Source of the DNA: Mesosutterella porci
GTDB lineage: Bacteria > Pseudomonadota > Gammaproteobacteria > Burkholderiales > Burkholderiaceae_F
Assembly (NCBI RefSeq): GCF_022134585.1
Contig: NZ_JAKNCT010000004.1
Coordinates: 62,001-126,000, forward strand
Direction of reading: 5' to 3'
DNA length: 64,000 nucleotides
Both the position numbers and the translations under genes were made by a program. Shown piece by piece: positions 51,681 to 60,479 of the stretch. The notes under the pieces were generated by a model. That model had not been told where the DNA came from. It was given only the letters and a program-made list of their open reading frames with translations, and did not search any database. The first letter of the stretch is position 1. Each line of letters starts with the position of its first letter.

Positions 51681-53136
51681 ATGGCACAGGCGATTGAACG
51701 CGGCCGGCTCAAGGAGCCGCCGGCCCCGGAAGTGATGGATACATGATCAAGCCCACCCTCACCGACGAGGAAGTGGAGCGCTCCTACCAGAGCTACATCG
51801 ACATCAACAAGGCCCACGTCCTCATGCTCGCGCGCCAGGGCATCATCGGCGCCCCCGCCGCGGCGAAGATCCTGGAGGTCGCGCGGAACCTGGAGGTCGC
51901 GCGGAAGATGGCGGCGATGGGCGACAAGCCCGACTTCGAGATCACCCCGGCGCTCGAGGAGATGTACTTCAACCTTGAGAACTACCTGATCGGTCGGGTC
52001 GGCATGGAGGTGGGAGGCCAGCAGCATACGGCCCGTTCGCGCAATGACCTGCACGCCACCGTCGACCGCATGGTGACCCGCAAGGCCTACCTCGACCCCT
52101 GCACCCTCATTAACAAGTTCCGCAGGACGCTCATCGCTCTCGCCCGGCAAAACGAAGACGCCGTGATGTCGGGCTACACCCATCTGCAGCCCTCCGAACC
52201 GATGACCTTTGGGCACTACCTCTCGGCCGTGTCGCTCGCCCTCGCCCGCGACTACTCGAGGCTCTCGCGCGCTTGGGATTCGATCAACCTCAATCCGCTG
52301 GGCGGCGGCTCGATGGGCGCACCACCTGGAACATCGACAGAAGGTACACGACGGAGCTGCTCGGATTCGACGACATTGTGCGGAACTCGATCGACTGCGT
52401 CTGCTCGAGGGATTACCTCATGGAGGTGATGGGAGCGCTTTCCATCATGGCGAACACCATCGCCCGCATGACCACTGACATGCGGGTTTGGTCGACACCC
52501 GACTTCGGTTACGTCGAGGTCTCCGACAGCTGCGCGGTCTGCTCCTCGATCATGCCGCAGAAGAAGACCCCCTGGACGTTCGAGACGACAGCCGGGCTGT
52601 GCGCACGCGTGAAGAGCGACTTCGACGCTGTGTGGATGACTTACAAGGGCGTGCCCTATGCCTTCACCATGGAGTCGATGGACGTGATCGCCGACTTCTG
52701 GCCCTGCGTGAAGGACATGACCGCAATCCTGAAGCTGATGGACGTCACGATGGCGGGCGTCATCGACCACCGCGACCGGGCCCGCAGCACTACGGCGGCT
52801 AACTTCTGCACGGTGACGGAGCTCGCCAACACGCTGGTCGGGCTTGTCTCCCAGCAGGAGGGCTGGACGATTATCCCGCCCACGAACCTCTGGTGCGGCC
52901 GCCAGTTCCTGAAGGGCGTGCACTCGGGACCGCTGCCCGGCAGCCGCCGAGTGACGAGAACCATGTGGGCGGTCTCCGGCAGACTGCTGCCGGAGAGGCT
53001 CGAGGTGGTCGCCGAAGCGGCCACAGCCGCTTTCAGGGAACGGATGATGCGCGAGCTCGAGGGCGTCTCCCCGATCCTCAAAAAGAGCTGCAGGCTGCTG
53101 CGCAGGAAGAGCCCCAATCAAAGCAATCTTCTTTAA
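51681..53136 (+). pseudogene. Argininosuccinate lyase-like gene, frameshifted
   Basis: A likely start at 51681 gives AQAIERGRLKEPPAPEVM, then a one-base shift near 51736 leads into IKPTLTDEEVERSYQSYIDINKAHVLML. The fumarase/aspartase superfamily features follow: GGQQHTARSRNDLHATVDRM, SGYTHLQPSEPMTFGHYL, LNPLGGGSMGA. A second shift near 52320 leads to TTWNIDRRYTTELLGF and the signature SSIMPQKKTPWTFE. Overall it is an argininosuccinate lyase relative of about 480 residues with at least two frameshifts. It may be inactive, or the shifts may be assembly errors. Confidence 0.75.
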
Positions 53137-53655
53137 ATCTGTTTAAACATTTTTTTACCATTGTTTTGATTTTTAGAAACGGTAAAAGTCGGCATCTGAA
53201 CCCGAAGGACCGGCGGCTACCCGCCATTGCCTGACTTCTTCACCCCACATTATCTCAATATTATTTAAAATTATTTCGATAGTGATTCATGATTGAAACA
53301 GTGTTTTTAAGCATTCCACCTCTCTTTTGGCGCCTCCACGCAGGCAGGCCCCCGGCGCGGCGCCAGTTTTCCGAGACCTCCCTCTCATGGTCTCTAAGCT
53401 TTTCTATCGTTAAAACAATGTGTTTAATGCTTTTTAAATTTTATAAACGTCTTCAGCAATTAATAAACATTGAATTAAACTTTCCTAAAGTTTATTCTAT
53501 CTAGAGGCTCATCACTGTTGTTTTAAAATTAATAAACATTGTTTAAATTTCGAAAAAATCAAAAAAGGCTGTTTTAATAAATTTAATATAGCTCTAGATA
53601 AGGTACACAGCCCCGGGGACACGCCCCGGAGCCGGAATTTCTTTTTTAAGCGTCA
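53137..53655. other. AT-rich intergenic region without genes
   Basis: About 520 AT-rich bases follow the lyase remnant. At 53141-53171 lies GTTTAAACAT followed by TTTTTTTACCATTGTTTTGATT, closely matching a stretch at 27631-27664 that also follows a decayed gene. Near-repeats of AATTAATAAACATTG occur at 53457-53471 and 53528-53542. Nothing coding is convincing. Confidence 0.5.
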
Positions 53656-55255
53656 TCAGGCCCAGCTTTTGAGCTTGGCCGCCTCCCGGCCCGCAATCCG
53701 CCCGAAAATGATCGCATCCGCGTTCGCGCAGGCCCCCTGGTAGGTGAGCCCCCAGATCGACGAGGCCTCGCCCGCCACAAAGAGCCTTGGGATCGGCTTT
53801 CCATAAGGATCCAGACACTCGGAGCGGATGGAGTGGCGGGGGCCGCCCATCGTGTGGTAAAGCACGGGAACCAGCTTCATCGCGTAGTAGGGCCCTTTCT
53901 CAGATAAAGGCGCGGACCAAGCCCTGACGTCACGGCCGGCGAAAATGGTCTTCATTTTCGGGTCTGCCGTGAGAGTGCGGCCGAATTCTGTATCGACGCC
54001 TTTTTCCTTCAGGTCCCGGTTCCAGCGCTCGACCTGCCCGACCAGCACCTTCGGATCATGCATGCCCAGCTTCTTCGCGAGCTCTTCGAGCGTGTCAGCC
54101 TTCACGATGACGCCCGAGGCGATCTCACGGCTGTTGTCACGGCTCCAGACATAGCCCTCGCGGTTGATGGCGTAGCCCGAAGCGCCGGCAGTCGCGATCG
54201 GACCGGCCTTGATGTAGGTCTCGTCCATCACCATGAAGCAGGGAATGCGCGGGTAGCGGTGGTTGATCGCGTCAAAGCCGTTCACCGCCATCCAGGAGCA
54301 GTGGTAGTCGAGCTTCTTCTCGTTGACAAACCGCCTTCCGTCCTGGTCGACCCAGATGAAGGCGGGCTGCCGTGTGACGAGCGCGATGCCCGCCTTCACC
54401 CCCGGCACGTTCACACCGAGCGGAGCGGAGACCGCGTTCATGTGCCAGAGGCCCGCCCCCACTGACTGAGCCATCAAAAGCCCGTCGCCCGTGTGGCCGG
54501 GGCTGCCGAGAAACGACATGGGATTCCCGTAAACGTATTTCTTCATCAGATCCGGATTGCACTGGAAGCCGCCGGAGGCAATGAGAACCGCCTTGTTTGC
54601 TCGAATTCGGAGCGTCTTTTCCTTTTGCTCCGCTTCGACGCCCACCACTTCTCCCTTCCGAACGATGAGCCGCCTTGCAGGCGTATTGAGCAGCACCGGG
54701 ACGCCCCGCTTCTCAACAGCGCGCGCGAGCACCCCGAAGAGCCGGTCTCCTCCCTTCTTGCCCGGGACGTTTCGCAACGACATCTTGTTCACGCTCCCCG
54801 CACCCGGAAGCTGCTGGTAGCCGGCATGCCCGTAGACCGCGATCTTCGCTTCCGGCGCTAGCCGGGCGAAATACGCCGGAAGCTCAGCGGACTCCTCGCA
54901 AAAGACCCTCAGGATCTGCTCATCCCATTCCGAGCGCGACAGCTCGTAGAGCGTCTTTAGATATGTGAAATACTCCTTCTTGTCGGTGGGAACGACAAAG
55001 CCGCCGGCTGAAACCGACACGTTTCCCCCGCCCTGCCCCATCTTTTCAAGAATCAGAACGGAAGCACCCGCATCGGGCAGCCTCGATCGCCGCGTTGCAG
55101 CCCGCATTGCCGTAGCCGATCACGACGAGGTCCGCCGACCGATCCCAGTGCAGGTCGGCTTCGCTGTCAATCGCCAGGGCAGGGGCCGCGGCCGCTGCGG
55201 CAGCGCCCGCCGCTGCGCCCTTGAGGAAGCCTCTTCTTGTTATCTGCATAGCCAT
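53656..55255 (-). pseudogene. Tat-exported fumarate reductase-like flavoprotein with one frameshift
   Basis: The start at 55255 encodes a twin-arginine signal (TRRGFLKGAAAGAAAAAAAPALA), then ADLVVIGYGNAGCNAAIEAA, the FAD-binding Rossmann motif. A GGG run at 55075-55077 (plus strand) carries one extra base. With it removed the frame continues DAGASVLILEKMGQGGGNVSVSAGG and on to GPYYAMKLVPVLYHTMGGPRHSI and the FAD-binding RLFVAGEASSIWG. The reconstructed protein of about 530 residues is a periplasmic flavocytochrome c/urocanate reductase-type flavoprotein without heme domain. A single-base error or phase-variable tract is possible. Confidence 0.8.
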
Positions 55256-55614
55256 CAGCAGTCTCCTTTTTTAGATCCGGGGAGAAATCTTCCGTTGTGG
55301 AAGCCTGCGCCCGGCGGCTTCCAGACTACCGCTCCCAGCATGGTTGCTCAAGAAATATTTTTTCGTGGCTCAAAGCTCAGCCTTTTCCTGCTCCGGCTCC
55401 GCCGCCGCTTTCTGCCCGCTTTGTTTCTCATTTGTTTAAACATTTAATCAACATTCATACACGAATAATTCAATTTTTAAAATATTTATTTAAATTCAAA
55501 AAATATTTTTAAAATGTCGGTCCATTTTGACGCTCTTTAGACGCAGCCTTGTCGGGTTCTTGACCGCCTCCGCCGGATACTGCTACCGGTGATCAACCCA
55601 AGCTGGAGCGAGCA
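55256..55614. other. Intergenic region, AT-rich at its end
   Basis: About 360 bases between divergent genes. The part from 55430 to 55515 is AT-rich (GTTTAAACATTTAATCAAC, AAATATTTATTTAAATTC). The other part is mixed and holds no convincing gene. Confidence 0.4.
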
Positions 55615-56784
55615 ATGACGGACGCAGCAAACGTGAAAAGCGGCAGGTATATTTCAGGCGGAGCGGAGAATCCTCCGCCCCTCTCCCTCTTTTCGTGCCT
55701 GGTCGTGCCGCTCGCGCTTCTGACGATTCTCGTCATCAACCCGCCCCACGCCCTCGACCTGTCAATCTCGCATCTTTTTTTCACGGAGGGCTGGGGATGG
55801 CATCGAAGCGATTCCTTTGTCTTCTGGACCCACACAGCGACCAAGTTCATTACTTTCTCCGTCGCCCTTGCCATGATGGCAAGCCTCGCCCTCCGCTGGA
55901 GAAAGAACCGCTCCCTGCCCAGAGATCTCACGACGCTGCGTGAAATCTATGTGCTCACGGCCATGGCGTGCGGCGCAGTTCTGGTCTGGTGGCTGAAGCG
56001 GACGACGGGCGTCGCCTGCCCCTGGGATTTGGGCGAGTTCGGGGGAACTTTTTCCCTCACAAACCCCTCTTTTTCTCTTTTCCCGCAGATTGGGAACTGC
56101 TGGCCCGCGGGGCACGCGGGAACGGGATTTGTTTTCTTCGCCTTTTACTTCGCCTTGAGAGGCATAAGCCGGCCGCTTGTACGGGCTGCTTTCTGGTTCG
56201 CCCTCCTCTTTGGATCTTTCTGCGGCTTTACGAGAGTCATGCAGGGAGCGCATTTCGTCTCCCACGTGATCGCAACCGGTCTGATCGACTGGCTCGTCTG
56301 CGCGGGAGTCTACAGCGCATTCCTCGCCTGGGGCCGCCGGAAGGCCTTTTCTTCGATGGGCCCGTACAAGCAGCCCTGGCAGTGGCGAGCCTTCCCGCAA
56401 CGCACGCTTATTTTGTTCTGCGCGATCTGGTGGGCCGCGGTCTACTCCCTGCCCTATCTTCTGAACTCCATCGGACTGAACAGCACAGGTTTTCAATGGA
56501 GCGCCTCTGCCCTCCTCGCCCTGACGTGCCTCTTCGGAGCGCTTTTCTCGGCCTGCGCCGCTTTCCTGGTCGGAATCGTGCAGCTGCCGACGAGAATCTG
56601 CGGCTCGATGCTTGTGGTCCTCGCAGCCCTGAGCGCCCTCTTTCTTACCTCGGCGGTCGTTCCCGCGGGCCCCTTCCATTGGCTGCAGGCTCCGCTCTTT
56701 TTCCTGGCCTCGCTTCTTCCCGTGCTCCTGGCCGTCTGTCACTCGACGGTTGGCATACGGTCCTGGCGCCTGCAGCCCTACTGA
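55615..56784 (+). CDS. PAP2-family membrane phosphatase with C-terminal membrane extension
   Basis: The 389-residue product has a PAP2 core (about 30-245) with KRTTGVACPWDLGEFGG, IGNCWPAGHAGTGFVFF and RVMQGAHFVSHVIATGLIDW, followed by a further four helices (about 260-385) that the paralogue at 46381-47223 lacks. The two share a long stretch of motif order including WLVCA. The lipid substrate is unknown; lipid A or undecaprenyl pyrophosphate phosphatases are candidates. Confidence 0.78.
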   Translation: MTDAANVKSGRYISGGAENPPPLSLFSCLVVPLALLTILVINPPHALDLSISHLFFTEGWGWHRSDSFVFWTHTATKFITFSVALAMMASLALRWRKNRSLPRDLTTLREIYVLTAMACGAVLVWWLKRTTGVACPWDLGEFGGTFSLTNPSFSLFPQIGNCWPAGHAGTGFVFFAFYFALRGISRPLVRAAFWFALLFGSFCGFTRVMQGAHFVSHVIATGLIDWLVCAGVYSAFLAWGRRKAFSSMGPYKQPWQWRAFPQRTLILFCAIWWAAVYSLPYLLNSIGLNSTGFQWSASALLALTCLFGALFSACAAFLVGIVQLPTRICGSMLVVLAALSALFLTSAVVPAGPFHWLQAPLFFLASLLPVLLAVCHSTVGIRSWRLQPY

Positions 56785-58003
56785 TCCTCGGGGAACCTTG
56801 AAAGCGTAGCCTCTGCCCGCCTCTTTCGGGTAAAGGCTTTCAGCTTTGAGAACATTTCAAACAATCGTTTAAATTGGTTATAATTGTTTATTAACATTTT
56901 ATAAAACTTGTATTAATTGCCTTTCATTCCGGGCAGAGCTTTAGTTTTTTTCTAGATGAATCTCCAAACTCGGATGTAACTTTGGAAGCTTCAAGACCTC
57001 CCGACGCCCGGATGCAGAGCCTAAGGTCTTTCGAGACGTTATGGTCCAATAAGCAGAAAACCCTCTGTGTAGCATTGCAGCCGGCTTGCTTCCGATCCCG
57101 CCGGACGTGTCACCCTGCGGGCCAGCCTGGGCGGTAAAGTTGCATCAGGCTCCTTCCGCCTTATCGGAGCTTTTTCAGCGGGGCTGGCTGGACACCGCGG
57201 ATCCCTGCTGCCCCACTTTTCCTCAGGCCTTTTTCTGGATCTCCTTGCAGGCCTCATTTCTCCTATGGCTCCTGAGGAAGCTCCTCTCTTTCTTCCCGGT
57301 GCTTTGTCAAACTTTGGTTTAATTGATTAATATTGTTTTTTAATATTTATTAGCATGTTATTCATTATTTTTCAGAATTTTTAATACATTTTCAAAATAT
57401 ACGTTTTTCTTTTCTTTGTTTACGTTATCGCCGGCAAGGGGGATCTCTGCTTTACGGAACCGGAAGAACAGCGCCCCTTTTCTGGGCCTTACTTTTTTCC
57501 GTCTCCAAGACTTCTCTGGGAAAGTTGCAGAAACAGGCCTCCGCCTGCCATGTTTTAAAGAATCAATAAAATTATAGAGCGATGTTTTTACACAATTAAA
57601 ATAGTGTAAAAAAACGACTCTGCCTTTCGTTATTCTGCATCTGCCAGAAGTGCTGGCCGTTGAACTTCTAGCATTAAAAAACTTTATTTAATGTTGAAAA
57701 AATCAGATTTGAATTATTTTCAAATATTTTGAAAATTTAGATAAAGGGTTTCAGAGCGACAGTGAAATGGCGGTCTGCGGCCGGAACCGCCAGAAATTTA
57801 ACAAAGGAAAAAGGGAAAGGTGAAGGGGAACGTTGAGACGCGAAGAGCTCCGGTGTGTGCCTTTCGTCCGGTCTTCAGCGCCGCTTCCCCCGGGAGAGGA
57901 GGTGAAAGGGCGGCTTGAGGATGGCGCTGTCCGGAGCAGCACGGATCTCTGCGCGGAAAAAAAGACCGCCCGGAGGCGCCCGGTGTTTTGCTCGGGCAAG
58001 CCT
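56785..58003. other. AT-rich intergenic region flanking the plasmid-type replicon
   Basis: About 1.2 kb without a convincing gene. AT-rich tracts lie at 56860-56930, 57310-57420 and 57555-57740. A perfect inverted repeat, TTTTTACAC (57585-57593) and GTGTAAAAA (57604-57612), could be an operator or partition site. Weak frames exist at 57086-57322 and 57751-57999 but lack domains and ribosome sites. Confidence 0.5.
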
Positions 58004-58288
58004 TCAGCGAACCATGAGGCCGTTGTTCAGAGCCTGGGAAATCGCCGCGTTGATGAAACCGTTTCGAGTCATTCCGTAGTCGCTTGCCACCTTATCAACT
58101 TCCTGCAGTTTTTCCTTAGGCAGGTAGATTGTGAGCTGCTGGCGCTTGTTGATGAGGCGCGGCCGCCCGGGCTTTCTCTGCACGAACTCTCTTTCCTTCG
58201 CCGAGAGGGAGCCGTCTGCGGCTTCTTCTTTTTCCGCAGGGGCAGAGCTGTTTTCATCCATATCCGGATCAAAGAAGGTATTAGGCAT
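58004..58288 (-). CDS. Ribbon-helix-helix DNA-binding protein (partition/repressor)
   Basis: The 94-residue product has an acidic N terminus, the AT-hook-like KPGRPRLINKRQ, and a ribbon-helix-helix domain (QQLTIYLPKEKLQEVDKVASDYGMTRNGFINAAISQAL). It lies 84 bases after parA on the same strand, the place of a ParB/ParG-type centromere-binding partner. It probably binds the repeats near its own gene and works with ParA in segregation. Confidence 0.75.
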   Translation of the reverse strand: MPNTFFDPDMDENSSAPAEKEEAADGSLSAKEREFVQRKPGRPRLINKRQQLTIYLPKEKLQEVDKVASDYGMTRNGFINAAISQALNNGLMVR

Positions 58289-58320
58289 GTTGGCACTCGA
58301 AAATTTTTAGAAACAGTACT

Positions 58321-58351
58321 AAACAGCTGAAATGTATTTATTCAGCAGTTT
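58321..58351. repeat. Inverted repeat between parA and the RHH gene
   Basis: AAACAGCTGAA (58321-58331) and TTCAGCAGTTT (58341-58351) are inverted arms with a single mismatch, 9 bases apart. The place, 33 bases upstream of the RHH start, suits an operator or centromere site for the RHH protein. Confidence 0.45.
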
Positions 58352-58372
58352 TAACACATTGTATTACATCCA

Positions 58373-59026
58373 TCACAACGGAATGGTTTTTTCAACCAGA
58401 TACCGGATTTCGTTGCAGGCCTTGATATCGCGCGGCCGAAGCTCGAAGACCGATTTCCCGGAACCCAGAGCGATGCCGTAGGCCTTGCGGTTCACTATTC
58501 TCGCATCGACGAACTTAAATTCAGGCACCTGCTCGATGATTTTCTGAGCGTTGATGTTGTCGGCCGAGCCGAGCTTCGCGTCAGCCCGGGACAGGAAGCT
58601 GTAGGCCTTGAATTTGCCTCCGATTTTTCTGGCATCGGCGACGATTCTGCCCAGCTTCTTTTTGAAAGACCAGATGTCGGTGCTTCCGGGAGGGCAGGGG
58701 ACCAGAAGAATATCTGTGCGAAGAAGCGTCGCCCTCAGGGCTTCTGTGTCGCGGCCCCCCGCGTCGACTATGACGTAGTCGTACTGTTTTTTCAGTTCTT
58801 CAAGATTCCAGCTGAGCTCCTTCGCTTCCGTGATCAGCTTGAAGGGCACGGCGGGCTTCACCCCCAGCATCTTGCGGACCTTCAGGGCCATCGAGGCCGA
58901 CTCCTGTTCATCGGTGTCGACGAGGAAAACCGTTTTGGCTTTCTGCGTGAGCAGGTAAGTCGCTATGGAAACGGCGATGTTGGTTTTTCCAACACCGCCC
59001 TTGATGTTGGCTACAGCGATGATCAC
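58373..59026 (-). CDS. parA: ParA-family partition ATPase
   Basis: The 217-residue protein has the deviant Walker A KGGVGKT (residues 9-15), then VFLVDTDEQESA, YDYVIVDAGGRD (Walker A'/B region) and DILLVPCPPGSTDIWSF. It is of the short type Ib ParA class without an N-terminal HTH, usually paired with a small RHH protein, as here. It segregates plasmids by ATP-dependent dynamics on the nucleoid. It is divergent from the iteron/rep region. Confidence 0.88.
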   Translation of the reverse strand: MIIAVANIKGGVGKTNIAVSIATYLLTQKAKTVFLVDTDEQESASMALKVRKMLGVKPAVPFKLITEAKELSWNLEELKKQYDYVIVDAGGRDTEALRATLLRTDILLVPCPPGSTDIWSFKKKLGRIVADARKIGGKFKAYSFLSRADAKLGSADNINAQKIIEQVPEFKFVDARIVNRKAYGIALGSGKSVFELRPRDIKACNEIRYLVEKTIPL

Positions 59027-60205
59027 TTTGCGTCCTCTTCACGGAGTTGGGAAAAAGCGGAGAAATCAACCTCTTTTTCCGCTAGAGAATATTACACAGC
59101 AGAGGATGAAGCCACAAATTATAAATTTTAAACAAGGTATTTTATTGCTGTTAAACAATTGTATCTACATTGTATACATATTCAATATTGGATTGAGTTT
59201 TCTTTTTGGGAAAACGCGGTGCAGGCAGAGCAGAAACCGGCACCAGCCTTTGGCAGGCAGATTAAATGTGTTTTAAGTTTGTTCCAAGCTTGTATTCGGT
59301 GTGTTTAACAATTAAATAAATTTAATTTCACAGTTTATTTAGTGTTGAAAAAAGGCTTGGAGAGAACCGGCTGCCTGGAAGCTCTCGGAGCGTGTGGGCT
59401 ATAACGTTTTCCGTACTTCAGGAGACATCATGAAATAACGTTTCCCGTACCCGGCGGCTCTCTTGAAGCGGTGCTTTAGGTATAACGTTTGCCGTGCCTG
59501 CGGTGTACGCCTGAGCGCTTTTGAAAATAATTTTTTAAGATCAATGGGATGCAGATCTGTGTCTGAAGCTTTCGGTGAAATAAGATATAACGGATGCCGT
59601 ATTGTTCGCAGCATCGTCTTTCCTTCCGTAGCTATAGCGTTTTCCGTACCCTTGCGGGCTTTCCTTTTTTCTTTAGCTATAACGTTTGCCGTACCCTTTA
59701 GGGACTTCTGAAATTGAGTGGCGGGCCGTCTGCAGGAGATATAACGTCTTCCGTACCCGATGGGCAGGTAGAAGGAGAGCCGCTATAACGTCTTCCGTAC
59801 CGGTTGTGACGGCCGTTTTGTCTTCGGTTTCTTTTTTTTTCCTGTGTTTAAATCCGAATCCGCGGGGAAGAGGGCTGGGCGGTTGGTTTGATGTCTTTTA
59901 AAAACACGGGATGCAGGACGCAGAAAGGGGGGAAAAACTTTCTGTTTTTGCGTTCCAGAGCGGGCTGGAGTCTTTTAGTTCTTTCTATAACGTCTGCCGT
60001 GTATGGCTGAAGAAGGGAAAGAACAAGCCCGGACAGGTGCCGAATTTTCGATGTTAATCTGTTTTTTTATTTTTAAACAACGATATGCGTGTTGAAGCTC
60101 ATTTTTTGATATAACGTTTTCCGTACTGATGGTAAAAAAAATGGCTGTTCGGTATAACGTCTGCCGTGCCTGTTTTTTGTGAGGAAGCTCTGTTTTCTGA
60201 GCTTG

Positions 60206-60214
60206 TTATCCACA
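60206..60214 (+). promoter_or_regulatory. DnaA box
   Basis: TTATCCACA is a perfect match to the DnaA box consensus. It lies within the iteron region, just upstream of a T-rich, AT-rich stretch (60216-60285) that could be the unwinding element of the origin. Confidence 0.8.
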
Positions 60215-60215
60215 G

Positions 60216-60285
60216 CTTCTGTACTTTCTTTTTTAGTATTTTTAAATCTTTTCTTTTCTTTTATATATAGAGGCCTCTTTTTTAT
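60216..60285. other. AT-rich putative DNA unwinding element
   Basis: A pyrimidine- and AT-rich tract (TTCTTTTTTAGTATTTTTAAATC, then TTTATATATAG) lies between the DnaA box at 60206 and the last four iterons. Plasmid origins place the strand-opening region in this way. Confidence 0.5.
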
Positions 60286-60407
60286 AACGGAGACCGTACC
60301 GTTGATATAACCTTTGCCGTGTATTGTTATAACGTATGCCGTACCGTTCGAATTACGTCTGCCGTGCCTGGGTATAACAAAGTATTTTGTTGTTATGGCT
60401 CAAGGCC

Positions 60408-60416
60408 TGTGGATAA
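60408..60416 (-). promoter_or_regulatory. DnaA box (second)
   Basis: TGTGGATAA is a perfect DnaA box on the minus strand, 64 bases before the rep start codon and on the other side of the last iterons. Confidence 0.8.
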
Positions 60417-60479
60417 ATCCTGCAGCCTTTTCAATGCGGGCGTACGATTTCTCCATTCTGTGCAGAGGCGGGTTTTTCG

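Larger units (their letters stand above)
59400..60367 (+). repeat. Iteron array of a plasmid-type origin (15 copies)
   Basis: A 17-base repeat, consensus TATAACGTYTKCCGTRC, occurs 15 times in one orientation, starting at 59400, 59434, 59481, 59586, 59633, 59678, 59740, 59784, 59986, 60110, 60153, 60283, 60306, 60328 and 60351. Most copies differ at one to three positions. Such iterons bind the Rep_3 initiator encoded directly downstream and control replication and copy number. Spacing is irregular, with gaps around 59800-59985 and 60003-60109. A degenerate sixteenth copy may lie at 60373. Confidence 0.92.

Noticed and set aside
57086-57322. Small gene in the AT-rich gap before the replicon
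   Set aside because: No ribosome site, no domain and cysteine/proline-rich composition unlike real genes here.
59400-60367. Repeated 17-mers as a possible CRISPR array
   Set aside because: Repeats are only 17 bases, vary in sequence and have spacers from 5 to about 185 bases; a Rep_3 gene and DnaA boxes adjoin them, so they are iterons.
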